A DNA stretch of 20,273 nucleotides from Silene noctiflora. Its lineage: Eukaryota; Streptophyta; Magnoliopsida; Caryophyllales; Caryophyllaceae. This document shows positions 1 through 8,650 of the stretch, one piece after another; position 1 is the first letter of the stretch; each line of letters begins with the position of its first letter. The position numbers were made by a program, and so were the translations under genes. The notes under the pieces were generated by a model that was not told the origin of the DNA, ran no database searches, and saw only the letters and a program-made list of their open reading frames with translations. Where the stretch lies: NCBI GenBank assembly GCA_009801015.1, contig VHZZ01006173.1:49528-69800 (forward strand), written 5' to 3'.

Positions 1-180
1 GATCACAACCGTCGAAACGACGGTAATGTCAAACTCTAGATAGCCAATCATTACCGATGAATGATGACCAGTTGACTTTATAGAAGAATCATCCCTTGCG
101 TATTCTTATATTGAGTTTACAATGACGATATTTAAATCATCATCGTGATCGCACCATTGTTGAGGACACTCACTCCAACA
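1..180 (-). repeat. Possible LTR edge of a retrotransposon, cut by the window
   Basis: Read on the minus strand, the segment begins at 180 with TGTTGGAGTG and runs out of the window to the left. A TG start followed by this kind of AT-rich non-coding sequence resembles copia-type LTRs, but this is a resemblance recalled by eye, not an alignment. A perfect 7-bp inverted repeat with a 3-base loop lies at 8-24 (arms 8-14 and 18-24). No purine-rich tract lies just outside 180, so it would more likely be a 5' LTR of an element extending left. The other end, PBS and target duplication cannot be seen. Confidence 0.3.
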
Positions 181-609
181 ACATTAACCTTTTACAAAAA
201 AAAGACTATAGTAGATTATAGGGAGTCTTGAGTGAGACTTCTCTAAAGACTCTTGTGAGTCTTGTCTGAAGACTCCCCAATAATATTGTTTTTAACCTTA
301 TAACTTCGCTAATAATGACCATAACTCAACTCAAACTAGTAAAATAATCGGAAAAAATCGACCTAAGTAATAAATTAATTAAACAACCAAAGTATAACCT
401 GAATAAACCCTAAACATTATCATAATTTCCAGGTAATGATGTGACCCATCTGAAACCTCACCCAAACAAGGCCCAACCCCACAAATCTATCTAAATGACC
501 AGACCCAAAAATGAACCGAACTCGACCCGACCCAAACCCGACCTAATAATTGACCTGAAAATCTCGATCTATAAACGACCTGATGTGGACTACGCCACCC
601 GCGCTCGCA
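181..609. other. Non-coding flank left of the chromovirus
   Basis: No gene is supported. An 8-bp inverted repeat (GGAGTCTT at 222-229, AAGACTCC at 269-276) encloses several GACTC/GAGTC words. From about 437 to 600 the plus strand is rich in A and C with repeated ACCCGACC-like words. A 68-codon open frame at 495-701 has biased low-complexity composition and crosses the LTR boundary, so it is not a gene. Confidence 0.6.
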
Positions 610-614
610 CTCGC
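610..614. repeat. Target-site duplication, left copy (CTCGC)
   Basis: Five bases abutting the LTR at 615. They match four of five bases with CTCGG at 10407-10411. Confidence 0.65.
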
Positions 615-2409
615 TTTAACACCTCCAAAAGCCGGGAGCCTTCCTCAAGGCAACTTCGACTCATGGAAGTGCTACAAGACTTCGTTTCCCAAGCTATATA
701 GTGTGAACTCTGATAGTAAGCAATTTAGGACAAGACTACTTATACGATTCAAAGGAAACTAGATAAGTTATGGTTGAGTAATTAGTTTACATGTCATGGG
801 ATTCAACACAAATCCCCGAATGATACAACCAAATTGAAAAATAAGATGCAGTCAAAGATTAGTAAAAATACAACAACAAGGATGGTGACAACTAAGATGA
901 GACCGCTCCAAGCCCCCAATGAGTTCAAATGCAACCTGTCACGCCTCTTCTCTCCATATGAGCGGAAATCATCATCTGGTTCACCACAAACATTTGAAAA
1001 CCCGCTTGGTTAGTCACGATAATTAAAATGCTCGATACAATGATGTAAATTAATACATAAATGTTAACTACATGCAATGACGTGATGATCAATGAAATGA
1101 AACCATTACTCGACATCCTCCTCAACACCAACCACAGTGACAGCATCGCAACGCTACCACGAACTTACCGGACCACAGCCCGAAAGAAGGTACTCCGGAC
1201 ACACCGGTGGTACCGGGCCCCAGAGCGACTCACATCCCCTTCCAGGCAACATGTCTCAACCACATGTGCCCCTCCGTAACTCAAGTCCTTAATGTGAACA
1301 TCTCTCTTGGAGTGGGAAGCTCGAAGAGGCGACCCGAGCGCAAGACGGTCTCGCAACCGTATTATGGCTCCAAAACGATCACAAACCACCAACAACTACC
1401 ACCATCCAACAACTCCAACCAACACAAGTGTCCAATGATGCACATAAATAAAATAAGACTCGCATGTATCAATTAAACCATGTGAAAGCAAGAATCAACT
1501 ATGAAATCACCAAACCTTTTCCCTAATCATGTTGTAATGCAACTAATGATATTATGTTACCAATCCAATTACCAAAGTACCATCATAACCAAGTATCCTC
1601 ATCACATACCATGAAACCTTAACTACCAATATCCATGTTATCATGCAACTACCATGGAAATTGTGTAATTTATGAAACTTAATGCATTAAGGAACATTTA
1701 TACTACCAAGACAAAGTAGGAAAATCCTACCTCTTGTTATTCATCACACTCAAGGAACCATGATAGAAGGACTCCTTAATGAAGTCTCCTTCTACACAAT
1801 TTATAACTAACTATCACAACATAATACTCAATAACAATAGTATTAATTAATCTTACTAATTAATCCCTTATTAATGAGATCAAACCGTAATTTAATCCAT
1901 AAGACAACCATCCTAAAATTAAGGTTTGAAAGACTAATTACAAGAGGAAAAGAGGGGAAAATTATACTTACAAACTCAATGGATGAACAAGATAAGAATT
2001 GAGAGACAAATATTCACTACTATTGCAAATCAAGAAGATGAGGTTATGAGAGATTATTTTGAGGATAAAGAGATAAAGGTTGGTGGGAATTGTGAGTTCA
2101 AAACAAAGGAGGAAAGAACAAAGGAGAGCTAGGTCCACAAGCTATGAAATGCGCGTACACGAGTGATAGTGACAACACTAGGTCGAGTGTTCAGAAGCCC
2201 TCGTTCAAGTGCAATACACTTGATCGAGTTCTCAGAAGCACTCGGTTGAGGGCAGTCCACTCGGTCGAGTGCACCCGAGTACTCGGTTGAGTGGACGAAA
2301 CAGCAGCTTCCAGACCTAGACCAACCCCCACTCGGATGAGTGACCTCCACTAGGTCGAGTACTCGGTGTACTCGGCCGAGTGAAACCTTATAAAATCCCG
2401 AGTATTACA
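615..2409 (-). repeat. 3' LTR of the chromovirus
   Basis: On the minus strand it begins TGTAATACTCGGG at 2409 and ends GGAGGTGTTAAA near 615, where the expected terminal CA has decayed. It is a direct repeat of 8666-10406. In transcriptional order it contains the palindrome array (2381-2177), a GTAAGT donor-like site (1971-1966), a 6-bp inverted repeat GTAGGA-TTT-TCCTAC (1730-1716), a stem-loop (1328-1304) and a block reading GATGTTCACATTAAGG. It is about 54 bp longer than its partner, mostly because its palindrome array has more units. All open frames inside are short and shadowy. Confidence 0.92.
2177..2381 (-). promoter_or_regulatory. Palindromic dodecamer array in U3 of the 3' LTR
   Basis: Copies or variants of ACTCGRYCGAGT begin at 2177, 2198 (decayed), 2218, 2240, 2259, 2281, 2330, 2349 and 2370. 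Most spacings are 19 or 22 bp. The array lies about 30-230 bp inside the LTR start, where U3 promoter elements are expected. Role as a protein-binding array is inference. Confidence 0.75.
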
Positions 2410-2447
2410 ATATTTCTCCCTTAAGATGAACTTGGTTCTCGAAGTTC
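2410..2447 (-). other. Polypurine tract and adjoining hairpin of the chromovirus
   Basis: On the minus strand the purine-rich run AAGGGAGAAA (within 2412-2423) lies directly before the 3' LTR start at 2409, the position of the plus-strand primer in LTR elements. Just upstream, GAACTT/AAGTTC arms (2428-2433 and 2442-2447) can form a small hairpin. The nested element has a better-preserved version of the same hairpin at 6796-6815. Confidence 0.75.
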
Positions 2448-2627
2448 AACCTGACTCGACAAGACTCAAATGGGGTAATCCCGACTACACAACCAAGGAG
2501 ATGTTTTATTACACAAGACACTAGGACACTCTGCGAGGGTTGGGACGACACATGACTTACTAACAAGACACTTAAAAAGGAATAACTTGCACTTTGCGCG
2601 ACGCGACCTACCTTTCTAGAAACAAAG
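2448..2627. other. Non-coding 3' untranslated stretch of the chromovirus
   Basis: This lies between the pol stop at 2628-2630 and the PPT hairpin. I see no open frame or structure of note. Confidence 0.5.
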
Positions 2628-3165
2628 TTACAACCTCGTAACCGATCTCATTACCTGCTCGAAAAGGTGAGGGTAAAGCTCTTTCATAGCTTCTTCGGCC
2701 TCCTAAGTGGCCTCATCGACTGTGTGTTTGGACCATAAGATCTTTACCAATACCGTCTCTCCATGCCTCATCTTCTTCACTTTCCGATCCAATATCTCTT
2801 TAAGGGTCTTTACATACGTCAAGGCATCATCCAACTCGATTGACTCTGCCTCTAACACATGGGAAGGGTCGCTAAAATACTTCCGCAATTGGGATACGTG
2901 GAAGACGTTATGAACACGGTCAAGTGCCAGGGGGAAGAGCTAAACTGTATGCTACTTCGCCGACCCTATCCAATATCTCATAAGGACCTATGAACTTTTG
3001 GCTCAATTTAACTCTCTTCCCAAATCTCATCACTCCTCTAATTGGAGACACTTTAAGAAATACCTTGTCAACCACGACAAACTCGATGTCACTCCTCCTC
3101 AAATCGTCATATCTCTTTTGCCTATCTTGGGATGCCCTCATCTTGCCTGCTTCTTCCTTGAGTCA
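2628..3165 (-). pseudogene. Integrase C-terminus with chromodomain-like tail (broken)
   Basis: The upstream half encodes a GPY/F-type integrase C-terminal module: it starts at MRASQDRQKRYDD (near 3141) and contains FIGPYEILDRVGEVAY. A frameshift near 2935, in a C-rich run, moves the reading to a second frame that carries VHNVFHVSQL and then SDPSHVLEAES. The last part has the ILDRK..VLVKILW pattern of plant chromodomain integrases. In family knowledge that tail directs insertion toward heterochromatin. A TAG at 2703-2705 sits where the family has Trp, and the frame ends with TAA at 2628-2630. No zinc finger or DDE core precedes it: the frame from the RNase H tail runs straight into this C-terminus. 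Product assignment is firm; it cannot act as an integrase. Confidence 0.88.
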
Positions 3166-4681
3166 CATCATTGACAAGATGGTACATAAGGAGTGTACTA
3201 AATTCCTACTCAAGGCATCGGCCCCCACATTGGCCTTCCCCTGATGGTACACAATCTCCATGTCGTAGCCTCAAATGAGCTCTATTACCTCCTTTGCCTC
3301 ATATTTAACTCCTTTTGGGTGTAGATGTATTTCAAGCTCTTATGGTCGGAAAACACCTTAAATGTTGCTCCATAAAGATAGTCCCTCTATATTTTCAAGG
3401 CGAACAGAGCGGCTGCAAGCTCTAGGTCATGTGTTGGGTAGTTCTTCTCATATGGTTTCAATTGCCGCGATGCATAGGATATTAACTTCTAGTTTTGCAT
3501 GAGTACACATCCCAAACCATTCTTGGAAGTATCGGTGTACACTTCAAAGTTATCACTCCCTTCCAAAAAGGCTAGAATCGGGGCCGTGGTTAGGTGCTCT
3601 TTTAGAGTCAAGAAAGTCGTCTCATAACTCCCATCCCATTTGAAACGGTTCTCCTTCCTCATTAATCCCATCAAAGGCCTAGCAATCTTCGAGAAATCCA
3701 TCACAAATCTCCGGTAATATACGGCTAAACCATGGAAGCTTCGAATCTTCACCATGTTCTTTAATGCCTCCCACTTAGACATGTCTTCAATCTTGGACGG
3801 GTCAACGGATACCCCTTTTTTCGACACTACATGCACTAGAAATGCCATCTTTTCAAACCAAAACTCGTACTTACTAAGTTTTGCATACAACTGATGATCC
3901 CTCCAGGTTTGTAACACGACCCTCAAGTTCTCCTAATGCTCCTCCATATTCTTTGAGTAAACCAAGATGTCATCAATGAACACCACTACGAACTTATCTA
4001 GGAACAGACTAAATACCCTATTCATGAGATCCGTGAACACGGTCGGGGTGTTAGTAAACCTGAAAGGCATCACTACAAACTTGCAATGCCCATACCTCGA
4101 CCTAAAAGCGATCTTTGGTATATCTTCGTCTTTAATATTCAATTGGTGGTAGCCCGACCTTAGATCAATCTTCGAAAACACACCGTCTCCACTAAATTGG
4201 TCAAAAAAGTCGTCAATCCTCGGTAATGGATACTTATTCTTAATGCCGACATTGTTCAACTCCCGATAGTCAATACACAACCTCAAACTCCAATCTTTCT
4301 TCTTTACAAATAGGACCGGTGCACCCCATGGTGACACACTCGACCTAATGTACTCTTTGTTTGCCAATTCGTATAGTTGTTTCTTCAATTCCTCCAATTC
4401 TTTTGGAACCATTCGGTACGGGGCTTTAGAGATTGGCCTCACCTCGGTTTCAAGTCCACGTTAAACTCCATTTCTCTTTGAGGAGGTAATCCGGGAAATT
4501 CCTCTGGAAATACATCCGCATACTCCCCTACTAACGGGTTGTCTTGAGCTTGTTGTATCTCCACACTCGTGTCCCAAACATGACACAAGATCATTGGGAA
4601 ACTCTTCTTCAAACCGGACTTCAAGGTCATTACCGAAATAAATTTTACCTTGGGCTTGACTAAGTAGCCTTTGCATGACAC
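3166..4681 (-). pseudogene. Reverse transcriptase and RNase H of the chromovirus (broken)
   Basis: RNA-dependent DNA polymerase and RNase H region of pol. The pre-RT segment (4681-4439) includes EYADVFPEEFPGLPP. After a frameshift near 4441 the RT core follows (4442-3933) with [22 protein letters not shown] (motif A, catalytic Asp) and FIDDILVYS (motif C, both Asp kept). The usual PFGLTNAPA stretch reads [13 protein letters not shown] at 3933-3935 splits the RT from its thumb/connection segment (3926-3489), which ends in the RNase H start YTDTSKNGLGCVLMQ. RNase H continues through a stop at 3486-3488 with SDHKSLKY. After a further one-base shift near 3285 it carries YHQGKANVGADALSR. A TGA follows in the tail before the integrase junction. 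Family identity is certain and the gene is dead. Confidence 0.93.
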
Positions 4682-4753
4682 CCTAACACCTCTAGGTCAT
4701 TTTAAGGGAAGTTTTTTTTGATGACAATCTATGTTGGACCTATGCTTACTTAC

Positions 4754-5362
4754 TCAATCCATTCCCAAGATTACTTCAAACCCCTCCAAAGGAAACTCAA
4801 AGAGGTCAACCAGGAAATTTAATGCCCCTATCATATCCGACACTCCTTTGTAGAATTTTGAACATACGATTGACTCACTCGAAGGCATAGACACATCATC
4901 CTTCACCGACTCACCCTCTCCTAAACCTAAGGTCAAAACATGGTTTCTAGACACAAAAGAATGAGAGGCTCCCGAATCAAATAAGTTAAAAGAAGGTTGA
5001 GAATTGATAATAAATGTACCGGAGACCACATGAGCATCTTCCTCGGCATTCTTTTTCCCCATGGAGAAGAGATTACCGCTTGACTTTGGTTCCCCTTGGA
5101 CCGTACTAGCCGATGTAGTCGGCCTTGTCTTCGTTGCTTGACTTGTATTGTAATTGGTTCTTTGGGATTGGGCTCCCCGATTATAGACTCCCCGTCCACG
5201 GCCACCATTGAAAGAGGAGTTGGAATTGCGGATGTTAGTCATCCCTTGGGAGGGAGATTGATAGGAGCTCCCTTTCCCAAACCCCTTACTTGATCCCCTT
5301 CCGCCATAGCTTGTACCTTCGCTTCTCTTGTGGCCAATTCCGCCACAATTGAAGCATCGCAA
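4754..5362 (-). pseudogene. Gag zinc-knuckle region and aspartic protease (broken)
   Basis: An open frame of 202 codons starts with a nucleocapsid knuckle, CFNCGGIGHKR. It has the two leading Cys and the His, but the fourth ligand of the CX2CX4HX4C pattern is Gly instead of Cys. A Gly/Ser/Asn/Arg-rich linker follows. The retropepsin-like protease then appears with its active site FDSGASHSFVS, and later EGFEVILGMD, the usual end of this domain. The frame breaks at 4751-4753: the sequence after GMD fits a small deletion that creates a TGA and shifts the frame, and the pol linker continues in another frame. Protease would have cut the polyprotein in the virus-like particle. The open length may simply reflect chance absence of stops since decay. 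Confidence 0.9.
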
Positions 5363-5367
5363 GCCAC

Positions 5368-6205
5368 CTACTTCACTCGTAGCCTTTCCTCCATTCCCAC
5401 TTGATCGAGCATAGCCTCCCCCATTTCTTCGACTTCCTTATGACTTTGATTGATGATCTTCTTTTGATGTCCACGGCCACCTTCACTCTTGGCCTTCCTC
5501 TTTTTTTCGGCCTTCTCCTTTGCTTCTTTGGCCATATTGAACAATTGTTCGGCATTGTCGGCCCTTTCATACACATCTTTCATGTCCATTAACGCTCCTA
5601 CATGGAGTTTCTTAAGGACCTTCAAGGTGAGGCCCCTCTCGAACTTTAGGGCCAAGAATTGGGGGCTAAGGTGTACGTCCTCCACATAGGTGACAAGTTC
5701 ATTAAACCGGATGTAGTACTCTTGGATGTTCATTCCTTCGGTCATGGTAAAGTTGTCAAACTCCGCCCGGAGCTTGAATTATTGTACGTGCTCCGGTATG
5801 AACTCATCGCGCATTTCCGCCTTGAAGTTGGCCCACGAAATAGCATTAATGATGCTCTCCCTTTTAGTACTCTTTCAGCACCTCACACTCCTTAAACCAA
5901 CAATTACCCGCTTGAAATCCCAAGTAGAAGGACGCTTTCTCAACTTTCATCTATTCCGGCCACCTAACCACCTCAATTATATTCTCCATTTCGCGCACCC
6001 AATTGTCGAAAAGGTTCGACTCCACGACCCCCTCATACTTGGTGGGGCGGTGCCGCGCTATGGCATTGCTAATGGTTGCGACGTCCACTTCCTTCCTTGT
6101 GACTTTCTTCGGAGCCTCCGTGAGGGCCTCATTTTGTATCACAATGCGATCAATCTCGGCCTCGCATCTTCGGGTTAGCCCGGTGGAGTTAGCTTTTCTC
6201 GGCAT
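5368..6205 (-). pseudogene. Gag capsid region of the chromovirus (broken)
   Basis: The likely start is the ATG at 6205, which opens an 84-codon frame with PTKYEGVVESNLFDNW and a REMENI motif typical of plant retrotransposon gag. A TAG at 5951-5953 interrupts it, and a frameshift near 5880 moves the homologous reading to another frame with WANFKAEMRDEFIPEHV. A TAA (5779-5781) follows, then the open stretch to 5368 with EYYIRFNELVTYVED, ALKFERGL and a Lys/Glu-rich C-terminal segment. Gag packages the element RNA. A stop at 5368 separates this piece from the zinc knuckle at 5362. Recognition is from recalled gag motifs. Confidence 0.87.
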
Positions 6206-6587
6206 TCTTTAGAAAAGAACCATGAAAAGTGTCAATATGTGTCTCACCAAAAAGAGACAAAAAATATTGACTCCCTTTAGGAGTTCACTCGGCCAAGTCA
6301 ATGGTTCAACTCGGTCTAGTAAGTACTAACTCGATCGAGTGTCTCATGCAGGGAACTCCGAAAGTCTACCATTTTACTTACTCGGTCGAGTGCCACTAAC
6401 CACTTGACTGAGTGATATCCACTCGGTCGAGTACATCACTTACTCGGATGAGTGAAGAACCCAGAATTTCATATCCTCCTATAAGTCACCCACTCGGTCG
6501 AGTGGAAGGGTATACTCGGTCGAGTGCCTCAATCTTGGCCAAGGTTTCCCTTATTCGCTAGACCAAGTGCACCCATTAGGGTCTCAC
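6206..6587 (-). promoter_or_regulatory. Leader of the chromovirus, gag-proximal part, with palindrome array and hairpins
   Basis: This is untranslated sequence between gag and the nested insertion. Nearest gag lies a nested hairpin: outer arms GTCAATAT 6231-6238 and ATATTGAC 6264-6271, inner arms GTCTC 6241-6245 and GAGAC 6254-6258. Next comes a 5-bp stem, ACTCC/GGAGT (6270-6284). From 6287 to 6525 nine copies of the ACTCGRYCGAGT dodecamer occur (starts 6287, 6309, 6329, 6380, 6402, 6421, 6442, 6492, 6514). Such an array is otherwise in LTRs, so this may be the relic of another LTR or a true leader array. Confidence 0.6.
6583..6587. repeat. Target-site duplication of nested element, left copy (CTCAC)
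   Basis: Five bases directly before the TG at 6588. They are identical to 8183-8187. Confidence 0.85.
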
Positions 6588-6795
6588 TGTAATATTTCAT
6601 GTTGGTAGACGTTCTCATTTGAGAAATTGTAACGGTGGAATTAGATAAGGTGATTCTATGGTTGATTTTATGTTGTGAGCAGCTGCGTTGCTGAGGTAGG
6701 CTTGGTTGGGTGAGTAGTGTCGAGGATGGAAGGTGAGAGTTGAGTGATGTTGGATAGTAGGGTGGTAGGTGTTGATGTTATGCAGTTATGGGTTT

Positions 6796-6833
6796 GAACT
6801 TCGGGGACGAAGTTCGTTTTAAGTAGGGAAGAA
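6796..6833 (+). other. Pre-PPT hairpin and polypurine tract of the nested element
   Basis: Perfect 8-bp arms GAACTTCG (6796-6803) and CGAAGTTC (6808-6815) enclose GGGA. The purine-rich AAGTAGGGAAGAA (6821-6833) then abuts the LTR at 6834. The same order, weaker, is seen at 2410-2447 on the other strand. A hairpin of this form before the PPT is common in plant chromoviruses. Confidence 0.8.
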
Positions 6834-6863
6834 TATAAGACATCAGATTTATGGTCTTAGGCT

Positions 6864-7023
6864 ACTCGGCCGAGTATGGGGTACTCGACCGAGTAGCTGT
6901 TGTGGGTAGTCTATCAGAGTTCTGTTTGTTGTGAACTTGGGCGAGTGAGTTAGAACTCGCTCGAGTGTGGCTTACTCGATCGAGTGGCCTGCACTCGGTC
7001 GAGTGGCTCGTACTCGACCGAGT
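6864..7023 (+). promoter_or_regulatory. Palindromic dodecamer array in U3 of the nested LTR
   Basis: Seven copies start at 6864, 6883, 6935, 6955, 6974, 6993 and 7012. Five of the six spacings are 19-20 bp, and the last four copies are exactly 19 bp apart. The variants are mostly perfect in both half-sites (ACTCG/CGAGT), with the central two bases differing. Confidence 0.8.
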
Positions 7024-7075
7024 GTCCGGTTCTCTAGAGGTTTTTCCGCGGTTTTGATTAAGATAATTAGAGGAG

Positions 7076-7085
7076 TATAAAAGGG
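7076..7085 (+). promoter_or_regulatory. TATA box of the nested LTR
   Basis: TATAAAAGGG lies 53 bp after the last dodecamer and about 243 bp inside the LTR, the expected place for a U3 core promoter. Transcription would start roughly 25-35 bp downstream. An N at 7086 adjoins it. Confidence 0.65.
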
Positions 7086-8182
7086 NGTGTTAAGCATTTC
7101 TAAATCAGTTCCTAAGTTTTGTTTTAAAACCAAACTACGTACACAACTTCTCTAATTATCCTAATCATCTCCAAGTCTAGGTTTGATCAATCGTGAGTCT
7201 TTGCATCTCGTTTTCCGTGTCGATTTCGTCGGTAAGTCTCTAGCTTTCTTCTTAGTCGGTTAATTGTTGTCATTAGGGGTTTTGGAAAACCCTAATTTGG
7301 GGATTTAGAGTGTTGGTCATTGTATGTGTTGTTGATTATCATGTTGTAGGTGACGATATGTTATTCGTTGTGTGTTCGTATGATTGGCTGAGGTATAATG
7401 GATTGCGAAAAGGTAAGGTTTCCCTACTCAGTTGATTGTAGAACATATGTGGTATAATGTGATGTTCTTTGTGACTATCTTATGGTTAAGTTTATTGCTA
7501 TTATTGGTATTGAGATGGATGTTGGTGTTGGTATTGTGAGCCATTGCGAGAGATAGTCTCAACCCCATTGTTCGCCTCTTGTGTTTCTCGATGCAAGGGG
7601 GATGTGCACATTAATGGACTTGGGTTCGCTCATGCGTTGAGCAGGGCTTAGGTGGTACGGCTACGGTCCCCACTGGCAGTGAGGATTACCTATTACGATG
7701 GGTAATCTGGCAGGGCTACACCACCCGGGGTGTAGTCAGTTACTGGTTACTATGGAGTATGGAGTTGGTTGCAGTTACTATGGATGTGTATGTTTTATTG
7801 TATATTGTAATGTTTTATGGTTGAGTGACCCCGTTTATGTTTTCAAAAATGTGGTGATCCATTCGGGGATGGTGAACAGTTAGCTTAGCAGGTGATGATG
7901 ATTATATTTGTTGATGTTGCTGGGGGGATTGGCAGGGCCGAGTCATCATCAATCGTTTTGTAGTTTAGCTTCCGCATGTCACGTTTTCATACTCTTATCA
8001 CTGTTTGGGTTTTTGGCTTTGTATTTGGATTTTGGAGTTATAATCATTTTTAATAAGTTAATCGTTAATTATGTTTCATTATGGTCTCTGTGATGTACAC
8101 TACCTCAGGTAACCGAGATGGTAGCATCCTCACATCTTAAGGTAGTTCTTGATAAGGTACCTTGGGGTATAGGGATTTTACA

Positions 8183-8187
8183 CTCAC
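8183..8187. repeat. Target-site duplication of nested element, right copy (CTCAC)
   Basis: Five bases directly after the LTR end ...TTTTACA at 8182. They are identical to 6583-6587, which fixes both borders of the nested insertion. Confidence 0.85.
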
Positions 8188-8650
8188 ACTCATCCCGGCT
8201 CATATGGCCGCACCTATGAAACCCTACTTGGCATGCTTCTAAACACACAACGGTAAGAAAACATAGATATGAAGTAACGTATGCGTCTAAAACAACTAGC
8301 ATGTGAATAACACTCCTTATTCATGGATAACTCAACGTGCAATCACATCACATTCATACATAAATATCCACATGCTCCATGTAACTTGGTTATACTACTC
8401 CTATGATCACATCATATGTCACAACCAATATACCGACTTTCAAATAACATTATAAGAACATGCAACACCTACATGCACATCAAGATGCCCCGTTACCCTA
8501 CACGGTGTGGCCGAATAGAGTTAAGAGGACAAGGGTACAACCTTGGGACGTCTCCCAAGCTTGTCACGAGCTCCCTACAACTCGAACCAGGTTCATTTTA
8601 ATTGACACACCTACATTCATTAGTTCATTAGTTTAGGCTCCAAAATCATC
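8188..8650 (-). other. Leader of the chromovirus, PBS-proximal part
   Basis: Untranslated sequence between the PBS and the nested insertion. With 6206-6587 it makes a leader of about 845 bp before gag. Short open frames at 8105-8302 and 8416-8601 show no recognisable protein. No dodecamer copies occur here, unlike the gag-proximal part. Confidence 0.6.

Larger units (their letters stand above)
6588..8182 (+). mobile_element. Nested gypsy deletion derivative: LTR stub, pol-downstream tail and 3' LTR
   Basis: Inserted into the leader of the minus-strand chromovirus and bounded by exact CTCAC duplications. The left end, TGTAATATTTCATGTT, matches 13 of the first 16 bases of the solo LTR at 13119, so it is a remnant of the 5' LTR start. 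Within about 20 bp it changes to non-LTR sequence (about 6606-6833) ending in a perfect hairpin (6796-6815) and a purine-rich tract (6821-6833), the usual 3' end of a gypsy internal region. The 3' LTR follows. PBS, gag and pol are all absent. Because both duplications survive, the loss happened inside the element after insertion, or the element was mobilised already deleted. Confidence 0.85.
6834..8182 (+). repeat. 3' LTR of the nested gypsy element
   Basis: It begins TATAAGACATCAG, a decayed form of TGTAATACCTCAG, and ends GGGATTTTACA. It aligns along its length with the solo LTR 13119-14503: shared blocks include GTGCACATTAA (7604-7614), a TTAGGTGGYANGGCT...CCCCACTGGC block, GGGTAATCTGGCAGG, GTGGTGATCCATT (7851-7863) and the terminal GAGATGGTAGCANC...ACCTTGG stretch. 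The length of 1349 bp is close to the solo copy (1385). Position 7086 is an unresolved N. The short open frames inside (7698-7883, 7908-8093) are not genes. Confidence 0.88.

Noticed and set aside
610..620. Placing the 3' LTR border at the tRNA-like GCGCTCGCACTCGC sequence.
   Set aside because: Alignment with the other LTR starts only at TAACACCTCC, and no cloverleaf can be drawn from the flank.
2177..2381. The dodecamer arrays as a CRISPR-like repeat.
   Set aside because: The repeats are too short and variable, the spacers are 7-10 bp, and the setting is a plant LTR.
5096..6212. Several plus-strand open frames (up to 150 codons) opposite gag.
   Set aside because: They are antisense shadows of gag. 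The minus-strand frames carry clear gag, knuckle and protease motifs.
7692..8093. Hydrophobic open frames at 7698-7883 and 7908-8093 as small membrane proteins.
   Set aside because: They lie in the nested LTR, in T-rich sequence that yields hydrophobic residues by chance, and they are not kept in the solo LTR.
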